Below, in pieces: positions 10,146 through 18,818 of a DNA stretch of 64,000 bases (position 1 is its first letter; each line of letters starts with the position of its first letter). The stretch covers positions 1 through 64,000 of the forward strand of contig CAMJPC010000014.1 of the NCBI GenBank assembly GCA_946407705.1, read 5' to 3'. Both the position numbers and the translations under genes were made by a program. This stretch comes from an uncultured Clostridia bacterium. GTDB lineage: Bacteria; Bacillota; Clostridia; Saccharofermentanales; Saccharofermentanaceae. The notes beneath the pieces are model-generated. The model saw only the letters and a program-made list of their open reading frames with translations, was not told the DNA's origin and ran no database searches.

Positions 10146-11594
10146 TTACTGATTCTTTTCATATGCCGAAGCAAATCCGAGTACCGTCTTCTCATCGAAA
10201 GGCTTGCCGATCAGCTGGAGGCCGACCGGAAGATCTTCTTCGCCTGTTACGCCGCACGGAACTGAGATCGCAGGAAGTCCGGCGATGTTGATGAGGACCG
10301 TGCAGATGTCTCCGAGATACATCTTGAGCGGATCGCTTAAGCTCTCACCGGCCTTGAGGGCAGGTGTCGGAGCAACGGGGCCCGCGATGACGTCGTACTT
10401 CTCGAAAGCCTTGTCGAAAGCCTGCTTGATGAGGTTTTTCGCCTGGAGTGCCTTGTTGTAGTATGCGTCGTAGTATCCGGATGAAAGAACGAAGTTGCCG
10501 AGCATGATCCTTCTCTTTACCTCAAGTCCGAAGCCCTCGCTCCTTGACTTGATGTAGAGTCTTGTAAGATCGATGTCGCCCTCGGGACGGTAGCCGTACT
10601 TGATTCCGTCGTAACGTGACAGGTTGGAGCACGCTTCCGCGCAGGCGATGATGTAATAAGTCGGGATCGCATATTCGGCGATGGAGAATGAGAATGTCTC
10701 AACCTCGGCGCCAAGTCCCTCGAGGACCTTGATGGCCGCATTGACCTTCTCCTTTACGCCTGCATCGATTCCCTCTCCGAAATATTCCTCGGGAAGACCG
10801 ATCTTCTTACCCTTGAGCGAGAAGCCTTCGAGTCCGGCCATGTCGACCGTCGAAGCCTGCTCCGAAGAGGACTGGTCCTTGGGATCCGAGCCGCAGATGA
10901 TGTTATAGAGCGCTGCCGCGTCTTCCGCGTTTTTCGCGATGGGTCCGATCTGATCAAGTGATGAGGCAAACGCTACGAGACCGTAACGTGAGACGCTTCC
11001 GTATGTGGGCTTGAGACCCGTAACTCCGCAGAAAGACGAAGGCTGTCTGATGGATCCGCCGGTGTCTGAACCGAGAGCGATCGGCGCAAGGCCTGCAGCA
11101 ACGGATGCTGCGCTTCCGCCGGAAGAACCGCCCGGAACCCTGCCTGTGCCGTGAGGGTTGACCGTGGGTCCGAAGTAGCTGGTCTCAGTGGTGGAACCCA
11201 TTGCGAATTCGTCCATGTTGACCTTGCCGAGGATTACCATTCCCGCTTCGTTTATCTTCTCCACAACTGTTGCGTTGTAAGGCGGAACGAAGTTTGAAAG
11301 CATTTTCGAGCCGCAGGTCGTAAGAACGCCCTTGGTGCAGATGTTGTCCTTAACTGCAATGGGGACGCCTGCGAGAGGGCCTGTGAGCTTGCCTTCCGCA
11401 ATGTCCTTATCCACCTGCGCCGCACGGAGGAGAGCTTCTTCCCTCAATACCGTGATGTATGAGTTATAATCGCCGTCCTTCTCGTCGATCGCCTCGAGGT
11501 ATGCGTGGCATGCCTCGACTGATGAGGTCTTTCCTTCTTTGATCGCTTTGCCGAGTTCCAGTGCGGAAAGGCTGATGATCTCTTCTGTCGTCAT
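10146..11594 (-). CDS. gatA: Asp-tRNA(Asn)/Glu-tRNA(Gln) amidotransferase subunit A
   Basis: 482 residues. Amidase-signature enzyme that hydrolyses glutamine and channels ammonia to GatB. The Ser-cis-Ser-Lys triad is visible: PIAVKDN carries the Lys, and GGSSGGSAASVAAG with SDTGGSIRQP carries the two Ser residues. AAAGGAG precedes the ATG. It lies 14 bases after gatC and 25 bases before gatB. Confidence 0.97.
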   Translation of the reverse strand: MTTEEIISLSALELGKAIKEGKTSSVEACHAYLEAIDEKDGDYNSYITVLREEALLRAAQVDKDIAEGKLTGPLAGVPIAVKDNICTKGVLTTCGSKMLSNFVPPYNATVVEKINEAGMVILGKVNMDEFAMGSTTETSYFGPTVNPHGTGRVPGGSSGGSAASVAAGLAPIALGSDTGGSIRQPSSFCGVTGLKPTYGSVSRYGLVAFASSLDQIGPIAKNAEDAAALYNIICGSDPKDQSSSEQASTVDMAGLEGFSLKGKKIGLPEEYFGEGIDAGVKEKVNAAIKVLEGLGAEVETFSFSIAEYAIPTYYIIACAEACSNLSRYDGIKYGYRPEGDIDLTRLYIKSRSEGFGLEVKRRIMLGNFVLSSGYYDAYYNKALQAKNLIKQAFDKAFEKYDVIAGPVAPTPALKAGESLSDPLKMYLGDICTVLINIAGLPAISVPCGVTGEEDLPVGLQLIGKPFDEKTVLGFASAYEKNQ

Positions 11595-11608
11595 GTCATT
11601 CCGCTCCT

Positions 11609-11896
11609 TTAGTCAAATGTCCTCGGCACGAGGATCGTGCCGTCTTTGGTCTCCGGAGCATTCGAAAGGACGGTGTCCCTCATGTCTCCGTTCGATACTG
11701 TGTCCTCACGCATTACGTTGCTTCTTCCGAGAGCGTGGCTCAGCGGTTCAACGCCTGAGGTATCGAGTTCGTTAAGTTTGTCGAAATAACCCAGGATATC
11801 CGAAAGGCCCTTCTGCATGCCTGCTTCGTCTTCGGGTGAAAGCTCGATCCTGCCCAAAGCCTCGAGATATCTTACCAGATCGGTCGTGATCTCCAT
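11609..11896 (-). CDS. gatC: Asp-tRNA(Asn)/Glu-tRNA(Gln) amidotransferase subunit C
   Basis: 95 residues, the usual size. GatC wraps around and stabilises GatA. Family features are LVRYLEALGRIELSPEDE at the start, GYFDKLNELDTSGVEPLSHAL in the middle and SNAPETKDGTILVPRTFD at the end. GGATCAGACAA precedes the ATG. It starts 27 bases after the stop of the acidic-tailed membrane protein, so it may share that gene's transcript. Confidence 0.96.
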   Translation of the reverse strand: MEITTDLVRYLEALGRIELSPEDEAGMQKGLSDILGYFDKLNELDTSGVEPLSHALGRSNVMREDTVSNGDMRDTVLSNAPETKDGTILVPRTFD

Positions 11897-11923
11897 TTGT
11901 CTGATCCTCTTCTATTCGGTTCC

Positions 11924-13468
11924 TTACTTTTTCTTATTGTTCTTCTTGCCGGACTTGGAGTCGTCTTCGTCATCGTCGTCACCGGCGATTCCGGAATAGA
12001 GGTCTTCCTCTTCAACAGGCTCCTCATCTTCCTCTTCGTCCTCTTCTTCGTCTTCCTCTTCCTCGTCGTCATCCTCATCTTCGTCTTCGATTACGACCTT
12101 CTTGGATGCTTTCTTGGAAGGAGCGGATTTACCTGTGCTGCTCTTTTTGGGAGCTTCTTCCTTTTTCGAGTTCATGTAATTCATGACGAGAATTGCGATG
12201 ACTGCTACGATCGCGATACCGCCGATGACTACGAATACAACGATGAGGACCTTGCTCATGCCGTTATTTGCAGCAGTGTTTCCGTCATCAGTGGGAAGAG
12301 CGGAAGGAGCTGTCTCGATAATGCCCGTGCCGGTCTCCTCAGGCTGAGGTACGGCTGTCGGAGCGGGCTTTGCTGTAGGATAAGGCTTGTCTGTCTTGAA
12401 GCCGTGCTTCTTTGCCTTGAGCTCAGCCTCGATCTCAGCATTGAGTGCCTCGCTTGCGATCTCCTGGAGGTCTTCGTCTCCGAGCTTGGTCTTTCCAACG
12501 TAACCTACGACAAAGTAGCCGTATTCCTGAGCGTAGATGACGCCCATCTCGCCCTCTTTGCGTCCTGCGCCGTAAGCCCATTCCTCGAAAGAGGAGACCA
12601 TCTCACCCTTACGTACGGGAAGTGTTCCCTGATCGTAAACGGTGCCGGCCTGCTGTGCAGCCTCTGCCTTGGTCTTGAGTTCTTCAATGTTCTTGCAGCT
12701 CTTGAGCATCTCGTTTGCTGCAGTCTCAGCCTTCTTCTTGTCCTCTTCGGAAGCGGAAGCGCCCGGAGCATAGAAGAGAGCGTATCTGATGTTAGGTACC
12801 ATCTTCTGGGCTTCAGGGATCTTGTAATCCTTTGCGTACTTCTGCTGATACTTGCCTGCATATGTTGCGTTCTCAAGGATCGCGCGGTAAGCCTTCTCGT
12901 CGCAGTCAGGTCCGAAGTAGAGCTTGAGGATGGTGTCGAGCGGAACTCCTGCGGGCTTTGCCTGCTGCTCGATCCTGTCATTGATTTCGTCTTCGATTGC
13001 CTTCTTGTCTTCGTCTGTGAGCTTTATTCCTGCTGCCTTTGCGCGGTTAGCGAGGATGTATGTGCTCTCGAGGTACTCTTCTGCCTGCTGTACGAAATAC
13101 TCGGCGTATGTCTGGCCTTTGTCACCGTAAGCGGCAGCGAGATCGATGTAGCCGTCGCCCGTTGCCGGATAGTAGCCGTAAGCTGCGTACTGGCTGAGCT
13201 GCAGGAATGTCAGAAGGAAGTAGTAGTTGGATTCCGTTACCGGGATCTTCTTTCCGTCATAGACATACTCGTGATTGAGAAAGTCCATGACCTGATTTCC
13301 ATACATGGTCTCAAAGCTCAGTTTAGAGATGTCGAAAGTCTCCTGTGTCTCAGACGCGGTCTGGGCAGGCTGTGATGCAGTCGTCTCGTCTGCGAGTACA
13401 GGTGCCGCGGAAGACATCATGAACGCCGCACAGATTACTGCGATTACAAGTTTCTTGAATGCTTTCAT
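11924..13468 (-). CDS. Exported SurA/PrsA-like protein with C-terminal membrane anchor and acidic tail
   Basis: 514 residues from the ATG at 13468, which has CGGAG eight bases upstream and begins MKAFKKLVIAVICAAFMM, a clear signal peptide. A longer frame to 13615 lies inside glf and is rejected. The order is signal peptide (1-27), helical SurA/parvulin-like ectodomain (about 40-360), Pro/Thr/Ala linker, a single transmembrane helix (about 400-425), then a cytoplasmic tail with Lys/Ser followed by a long run of Glu/Asp. It may help fold exported proteins. It is similar in plan to 5076-6605 but with reversed topology. The glf stop lies 4 bases upstream. Confidence 0.6.
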   Translation of the reverse strand: MKAFKKLVIAVICAAFMMSSAAPVLADETTASQPAQTASETQETFDISKLSFETMYGNQVMDFLNHEYVYDGKKIPVTESNYYFLLTFLQLSQYAAYGYYPATGDGYIDLAAAYGDKGQTYAEYFVQQAEEYLESTYILANRAKAAGIKLTDEDKKAIEDEINDRIEQQAKPAGVPLDTILKLYFGPDCDEKAYRAILENATYAGKYQQKYAKDYKIPEAQKMVPNIRYALFYAPGASASEEDKKKAETAANEMLKSCKNIEELKTKAEAAQQAGTVYDQGTLPVRKGEMVSSFEEWAYGAGRKEGEMGVIYAQEYGYFVVGYVGKTKLGDEDLQEIASEALNAEIEAELKAKKHGFKTDKPYPTAKPAPTAVPQPEETGTGIIETAPSALPTDDGNTAANNGMSKVLIVVFVVIGGIAIVAVIAILVMNYMNSKKEEAPKKSSTGKSAPSKKASKKVVIEDEDEDDDEEEEDEEEDEEEDEEPVEEEDLYSGIAGDDDDEDDSKSGKKNNKKK

Positions 13469-13472
13469 ACTT

Positions 13473-14579
13473 TTACTCCGTGATCTTTTTATAATCGGCT
13501 GCGGCATCGGCGATCGTGTCGTCCATGTCGTAGTACTTGTATTTTCCAAGCCTTCCGCCGAATCTGACCTGCTCGTCCTTTGAAGCGAGCTCCTCATATT
13601 TGCGGTAAAGGTCATTGTTCCTGTCGTTGTTGAGCGGGTAGTAAGGCTCGTCGCCCTTCTTCCACTCTGCGGGATACTCGCGGGTAACTGCGGTGCCCTT
13701 GCCTGTTCCGAACTCGAAATGCTTGTGCTCGATGATCCTCGTGAAAGGTGTCTCGGCGTCAGTGTAGTTGACTACCGCATTGCCCTGGTAATCGTCCGTG
13801 TCAGGCATGTACTCAGTCTCAAATCTGAGGCTCCTGTATTCGAGAGTACCGAGGGAATAACCGTAGAACTCGTCGATCATGCCGGAATAGATGATCTTGT
13901 CGGCAAGCTTTGTGAGTTCTTCGCGGTTCTCGAGGAAGTCAGTATTTGTTCTGACTTCGATGCCTTCGAGCATGTTTTCGATCCACTTCGTGTAGCCGCC
14001 TACGGGGATTCCCTGGAAGCTGTCGTTGAAGTAGTTGTTGTTGTAAGTGAGTCTTACCGGAAGTCTCTTGATGATGAAAGCAGGCAGTTCAGTTGCCTTT
14101 CTTCCCCACTGCTTCTCGGTGTAGCCCTTGATGAGCTTGTTATAGATGTCAGGACCGATGAGCGAGAGAGCCTGCTCTTCGAGGTTCTTCGGCTCGGCGA
14201 TCTTAACGGAAGCGATCTGCTCATCGAGCTTTTTTCTTGCCTCTTCGGGTGTGATGACGCCCCACATCTTGTTGAACGTGTACATGTTGAAGGGCATGGA
14301 ATAGATCTCGCCCTTGAAGTTGGCAACAACGGTGTTCGTGTAGCGGTTGAATTCGGCGAACTTGTTCGCGAAGTCCCAGACCTCACGGTCACTCGTATGG
14401 AAAATGTGTGCACCGTACTTGTGTACGTTGATCCCGCCGACGTTCTCAGTGTAAACGTTGCCGGCAACATGGGCGCGCCTGTCGATTACAAGGCACTTAT
14501 ATCCGCCGTCTGTCGCAAGGCGTGCAAAAGCAGCGCCATACAGTCCTGCGCCGACGATAAGGAAATCATATTTGCTCAT
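13473..14579 (-). CDS. glf: UDP-galactopyranose mutase
   Basis: 368 residues from the ATG at 14579 (MSKYDFLIVGAGLYGA); the in-frame codons up to 14624 add no family sequence. It interconverts UDP-galactopyranose and UDP-galactofuranose using reduced FAD. The FAD-binding GAGLYGA, the substrate-loop MPFNMYTFNKMWG and GYTEKQWGRK are clear. AAAGGATCC precedes the start. No galactofuranosyltransferase is next to it, so the galactofuranose acceptor is unknown. It is followed after 4 bases by the acidic-tailed membrane protein. Confidence 0.95.
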   Translation of the reverse strand: MSKYDFLIVGAGLYGAAFARLATDGGYKCLVIDRRAHVAGNVYTENVGGINVHKYGAHIFHTSDREVWDFANKFAEFNRYTNTVVANFKGEIYSMPFNMYTFNKMWGVITPEEARKKLDEQIASVKIAEPKNLEEQALSLIGPDIYNKLIKGYTEKQWGRKATELPAFIIKRLPVRLTYNNNYFNDSFQGIPVGGYTKWIENMLEGIEVRTNTDFLENREELTKLADKIIYSGMIDEFYGYSLGTLEYRSLRFETEYMPDTDDYQGNAVVNYTDAETPFTRIIEHKHFEFGTGKGTAVTREYPAEWKKGDEPYYPLNNDRNNDLYRKYEELASKDEQVRFGGRLGKYKYYDMDDTIADAAADYKKITE

Positions 14580-14680
14580 CGAGATCGGATCCTTTCGAGA
14601 ATTTTGCAATAATATAATATACACTAAATGACGGATTTTCGCATTATATATATTTATTTGGCAGATTCAGCCGGCGATGG

Positions 14681-14820
14681 CATTTTTCATTCCGTTCCCC
14701 GTTACGTCCTCACTTTTAACAGAAATGGAGGAGCAATTGGGGAATAACTGTCATTTTTCCGTCCCATTACCCGTTACGTCTTCACTTTCAACAAAAATGG
14801 AAGACCAATTGGGGAATAAC
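14681..14820. repeat. Two tandem copies of a hairpin-forming repeat, core period 72
   Basis: Copy 1 is 14681-14748 and copy 2 is 14752-14820, between the GH3 stop and the glf promoter region. Both share GTTACGTC and CAATTGGGGAATAAC. Each can fold: copy 1 pairs TCCTC with GAGGA, copy 2 pairs GTCTTC with GAAGAC, around a similar A/T-rich loop, and an outer CCC(C)/GGGG pairing closes both. The stem differs on both sides in a way that keeps pairing. No T-run follows, so simple termination is unlikely. Apart from this, 14580-14680 holds A/T-rich sequence with TATAAT-like hexamers that could drive glf. Confidence 0.75.
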
Positions 14821-14824
14821 GCGT

Positions 14825-17113
14825 CTATTCGTGGCGGAAATTACGGCATGCCGCAAGGAATCCCTCATACCCGGAAGAACCGGGATATATGTCGCAAACG
14901 GGCTTAAACGGCATGTATGTACAGTCCGAAATATAGAGCCCGTAATCGTCCCCGTGTGCTTCCACATCGGCTTTCAGTGCTTCCTCAAGTTCCGGATGCT
15001 CCGCGATCTTTCCGCAGGGCCATGTAATGCCGCATTTCAGCTCATCAGAGCCCTCATCGATCCTGATCTTTGCGCTTGCTCTGATGTCCTCCGAATCAAA
15101 TCCGCACCTGATCTCATAAGCACCCTCTTCGAGGAGGAATGCCTTGCGGTCAGCATCGAAATACTTGAGTTCACCGGCATCGAAAACAAGTTCAAAAGAC
15201 TTTGTCTCCCCTGCTTCGAGCCCGTATTTGCCGAATGTCCTGAGTTCGTTTTCGGGGCGCGGAACATCAGCGAAGACCTTGTGTGAATAGATCTGGAGCG
15301 TGACCTTGCCCGATCTCGTGCCCGTATTTCTTACGGTCACGGTGGTTACGACCTTGCCGTCTTTCACCTCAGCACTCATGTCCTCTATCTCAAAATCCGT
15401 GTATGTCAGGCCGTAGCCAAACGGGAACATGGGCTTGATCCTGCTCTTCCGGTAACCTCTGTAACCCGCGTAGATGCCCTCCCCGTAAACGCAGCTGAAG
15501 CTGTCGGGGTAGGACAGGAACGACGGGATGTCCTCAAGTCTTTCGGGGAACGTGACGGGCAAATGTCCCGAAGGTGATGCCTTTCCCGTGAGGATGTCAG
15601 CCATTGCGCGGCCGCCTTCCATGCCCGGATAGAATACCGCGAAAAGCCCGTCCAGGCAGTTTCTGTAGCCTCCGAGCTCCACCGGTCCCGGGGTGTTTAA
15701 TATCAGGCATATCTTTCCTGTTCCGCGGTCTGAGATCAGCTTGTCCAGTATCGCGGACGTCTCTCTTGATAACTTTAGATCCTTCCTGTCTGCGCCTTCG
15801 CTCGAATCCTGTGATTCAATGACCACAGCCATCGCGCCGTCTTTGAAAGCTTCGTAATCGTCGAAGTCGATGTCATCGAAACCGGGTATCTTTGAAAGTT
15901 CTTCAGGCAGAATAGTGGTCCTGTCGGTAAATACCTGTGCGCTTCCTGCGCCGTAATCCCTGAAAGCTCCGCGTGAACTGCCGAAGAATACCAAAGGCGT
16001 TTCTTTCTTCAGCGGGAAAGAACCGTCTTTGTTTATCAGCATCACGATGCCTTCAACGGCAGCGTCATAGGCTGCTTTATTGCCCATGGCAACATATTCC
16101 GCATCGGTGATATCTTCAGGAAGCTTTGCGCCACTGTGCTTTTCGATGAGCGTCAAAAGCCTTCTGCAGGCTTCATCCAGACGTTCCTCAGAAACGCGTC
16201 CGTCCCTTACTGCTTCGACTATGTCCTCGTGATCCCAAGGCCCCGGCATGAACAGGTCGTTTCCTGCCGCAAGCGAGTCTCCGGCCTTTCCTATGCAGGC
16301 GCCCCAGTCGGTTACCACGAGGCCGTCAAAGCCCCATTTTCCGCGGAGCGTGTCGGTCAGGAGCCACTTGTTCTCGGTGCATCTGACACCGTTTATCGCC
16401 ACATACGCGGACATGAACGTCGACGTGACTTTCGCGCACTCCTCGAACGCGGGAAGATAGAGTTCTTCTATGGCTCTTTCGGATATCTTCTCATCGATCC
16501 CGACGCGGTTGATCTCAAGATTGTTGCAGGCGAAATGTTTGGCATTCGAAGCGACTCCCATGTCCTCGACGCCCCTGCACATCTCAGGAGCCAAGACCTT
16601 TGTGAGCGTGGGATCTTCGGAGTATCCTTCGAAGAATCTTCCGTTCCTCGGGTCTCTCAAAAGATTGCAGTTCGGGGTTCCCAGGAGTACTCCGATCCCA
16701 TACGCCAGAGCTTCCGTTCCGAGGGCTTTGGAGACCTCATAAACGGTGTCTTTATTCCATGTCGATCCGAGCAGGATTCCGGGCGGATAGCAGCCCGGAG
16801 CAGATGTGATGTTTCCCTTGATTTCGGCAAGTCTTGCCGTGATCTTTTCCCTCAGGACGAGCTCGTGATCCGATAATTCTTCCGTGTGGTAGAACCTTCT
16901 GATGACATGGAAACACTCCTCCGGCGTAAAGCCGTCGGCCTCGTCTCCTCTCCTGTCCTGGAAAAGCTGTTCGTAATTGATGCCTGTGCCGCCGTCCTGC
17001 ATATAGAGGACGGGGATCTCATTCATGCCTCCGACCGAAAACGGCGACCGTCCGCAGAGCAGTCTTGCCTTGTCTTCTACCGGCATTCTGGCGAGAATGA
17101 GATCAATATTCAT
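14825..17113 (-). CDS. Glycoside hydrolase family 3 (beta-glucosidase-like), cytoplasmic
   Basis: 762 residues from the ATG at 17113; a TTG one codon earlier is possible. The order is a GH3 barrel (1-330; KHFACNN and the nucleophile region VVTDWGA), the alpha/beta sandwich domain (about 360-560; QDSSEGADRKDL probably carries the acid/base Glu) and a C-terminal fibronectin-III-like domain (about 610-700; PMFPFGYGLTYT). There is no signal peptide and no PA14 insert, so it should act on imported oligosaccharides. It starts in TGATG overlap with the accDA stop, the last gene of the fatty-acid operon, an unexpected partner. The exact substrate is not readable. Confidence 0.88.
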   Translation of the reverse strand: MNIDLILARMPVEDKARLLCGRSPFSVGGMNEIPVLYMQDGGTGINYEQLFQDRRGDEADGFTPEECFHVIRRFYHTEELSDHELVLREKITARLAEIKGNITSAPGCYPPGILLGSTWNKDTVYEVSKALGTEALAYGIGVLLGTPNCNLLRDPRNGRFFEGYSEDPTLTKVLAPEMCRGVEDMGVASNAKHFACNNLEINRVGIDEKISERAIEELYLPAFEECAKVTSTFMSAYVAINGVRCTENKWLLTDTLRGKWGFDGLVVTDWGACIGKAGDSLAAGNDLFMPGPWDHEDIVEAVRDGRVSEERLDEACRRLLTLIEKHSGAKLPEDITDAEYVAMGNKAAYDAAVEGIVMLINKDGSFPLKKETPLVFFGSSRGAFRDYGAGSAQVFTDRTTILPEELSKIPGFDDIDFDDYEAFKDGAMAVVIESQDSSEGADRKDLKLSRETSAILDKLISDRGTGKICLILNTPGPVELGGYRNCLDGLFAVFYPGMEGGRAMADILTGKASPSGHLPVTFPERLEDIPSFLSYPDSFSCVYGEGIYAGYRGYRKSRIKPMFPFGYGLTYTDFEIEDMSAEVKDGKVVTTVTVRNTGTRSGKVTLQIYSHKVFADVPRPENELRTFGKYGLEAGETKSFELVFDAGELKYFDADRKAFLLEEGAYEIRCGFDSEDIRASAKIRIDEGSDELKCGITWPCGKIAEHPELEEALKADVEAHGDDYGLYISDCTYMPFKPVCDIYPGSSGYEGFLAACRNFRHE

Positions 17114-18807
17114 CAATACCTTCGATATCTTTCGTACCGCTTTTTGGCGAGTTCCTCTCCGTCAAAGCCTTCGTTGTCTCCAATGAACTTGGAGATGCCA
17201 TCTCTTAATTGAGCAACGACGACTTCCATATTATTTTCGCAAAGGTTTTCCGGCTCTGCAATGATCTTGTCGATTATCTTGTTGTCCTTCATGTCATCGG
17301 CAGTGAGCTTCATCTCAGCTGCAGCCTCCGAAGCGCGCTTGGAATCCTTCCAGAGGATGCTTGCGTAGCCTTCGGGGGAAAGGATCGCGTAGATCGCGTT
17401 TTCGAGCATCCAGACCTCGTCTGATACCGCAACGGCCAGCGCTCCGCCGGAGCCCGCTTCACTGATGATGACGGACAGAACAGGCACCTTCAGGGATGAC
17501 ATTTCATAGAGGTTTCTGGCGATGGCTTCACCCTGTCCACGCTCCTCAGCCTCTAATCCGCAATAAGCGCCCGGTGTGTCGACGAAGCAGATCACGGGCC
17601 TTCCGAACTTCTCGGCCTGCCTCATGAGCCTTAACGCCTTGCGGTATCCGTCAGGCGACGGCATGCCGAAATTGCGCTCGATGTTTTCTTTGGTATCGTG
17701 TCCCTTGGACTCCGCGATGACGGTTACGGTCTTGCCCGCAAACGTAGCGATTCCGCCCATTACGGCCTTGTCATCCTTGACGGCTCTGTCGCCGTGGAAT
17801 TCAAGGAAATCAGGGAACAGCTGCTTGATGTAATCTTCTGCGACAGGTCTGTCCTTGCCGCGGGAGATCATGACCTTGTCCCAAGGAGTGAGCTTCGTGT
17901 TGCTCTTCGGGAGCTTGATCTTCTCGACTTTCTCGGACTTGAATTTGCCCTTGTTCTCGTGGAACTTCAGGATGTCAGTCAGGTAATCCTTCATGTCGGT
18001 CCTTGTGACGATGTCGTCAACAAAGCCGTGATCGCGCAGGAATTCCGCGCGCTGGAAGCCCTCGGGGAGCTTCTGTCCGATGGTCTGTTCAATGACTCTC
18101 GGGCCTGCGAATCCGATGAGCGCACCGGGTTCTGCGAGGATGATGTCGCCTAACATCGCAAAGCTCGCGGTAACGCCTCCGGTCGTGGGATCGGTGAGGA
18201 CCGTCACGTACAGGAGCCCTGCGTCAGAATGCTTTTTGATCGCTGCGGAGGTCTTTGCCATCTGCATCAGGGATATGATCCCCTCCTGCATTCTTGCTCC
18301 GCCCGATGCCGTGAAAATGATAACGGGCATCTTGTCTTCGGTCGCGCGCTCAAACATCCTCGTGATCTTCTCGCCTACGACGCTGCCCATGGAAGCCATC
18401 ATGAAACGGCAATCCATGACGCCGATGCATGTGGGGTGGCCGTTTACCAGACCCTTGCCCGTGACGACAGCCTCATCCAAGGAAGTCTTGTCGCGGAGAC
18501 GCGCAAGCTTGTCCTCATACCCCGGTGTACCAAGGGGGTTGGATTCCTGGAGATCTGAGTTCCATTCCTCGAATGAGCCGTCGTCAAGTATGCTGTCAAT
18601 ACGTGTACCCGCATACATACGGAAATAGTTGCCGCACTGCGGACATACGAAAAGGTTCCTCTTCAGCTCTTCTGAGAAGATCGTTTCGCCGCACTTCGTG
18701 CACTTATGGAAAAGTCCCTGTGGCGTCTGGGGGCCCTGATCCTCTCTCGGGGTTTCAGTTCCGCCTGAGGCAGACTGGGTCTTCTTGAATAAATAACGTA
18801 GTTCCAT
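17113..18807 (-). CDS. accDA: Fused acetyl-CoA carboxylase carboxyltransferase, beta-alpha (AccD-AccA)
   Basis: 564 residues carrying both carboxyltransferase halves, which transfer CO2 from biotin to acetyl-CoA to make malonyl-CoA. The N-terminal half is AccD with its zinc ribbon (Cys36, Cys39, Cys55, Cys58). The junction is around residues 285-300, and the C-terminal half is AccA (FPDFLEFHGDRA, FVDTPGAYCG, ISEAGSGGALA). In many bacteria these are two genes; here one open frame without a break joins them. A short Gly/Pro/Thr-rich stretch (13-30) precedes the ribbon. It follows accC by 11 bases. Confidence 0.95.
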   Translation of the reverse strand: MELRYLFKKTQSASGGTETPREDQGPQTPQGLFHKCTKCGETIFSEELKRNLFVCPQCGNYFRMYAGTRIDSILDDGSFEEWNSDLQESNPLGTPGYEDKLARLRDKTSLDEAVVTGKGLVNGHPTCIGVMDCRFMMASMGSVVGEKITRMFERATEDKMPVIIFTASGGARMQEGIISLMQMAKTSAAIKKHSDAGLLYVTVLTDPTTGGVTASFAMLGDIILAEPGALIGFAGPRVIEQTIGQKLPEGFQRAEFLRDHGFVDDIVTRTDMKDYLTDILKFHENKGKFKSEKVEKIKLPKSNTKLTPWDKVMISRGKDRPVAEDYIKQLFPDFLEFHGDRAVKDDKAVMGGIATFAGKTVTVIAESKGHDTKENIERNFGMPSPDGYRKALRLMRQAEKFGRPVICFVDTPGAYCGLEAEERGQGEAIARNLYEMSSLKVPVLSVIISEAGSGGALAVAVSDEVWMLENAIYAILSPEGYASILWKDSKRASEAAAEMKLTADDMKDNKIIDKIIAEPENLCENNMEVVVAQLRDGISKFIGDNEGFDGEELAKKRYERYRRY

Positions 18808-18818
18808 TTTCCCGGTCC

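Noticed and set aside
11897..13375. Long plus-strand frame (492 codons) opposite the acidic-tailed protein
   Set aside because: Its Phe/Leu/Val-rich sequence is the antisense of Glu/Asp/Lys codons in a well-supported gene. It has no ribosome site and no family resemblance.
13469..13615. N-terminal extension of the acidic-tailed protein into glf
   Set aside because: The extension lies within the conserved end of glf, and the ATG at 13468 starts a clear signal peptide with a good ribosome site.
14677..14907. Plus-strand 76-codon frame over the tandem repeat
   Set aside because: No ribosome site, it runs into the end of the GH3 gene on the other strand, and the paired stem changes explain the conservation better. 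Kept only as an alternative in the finding.
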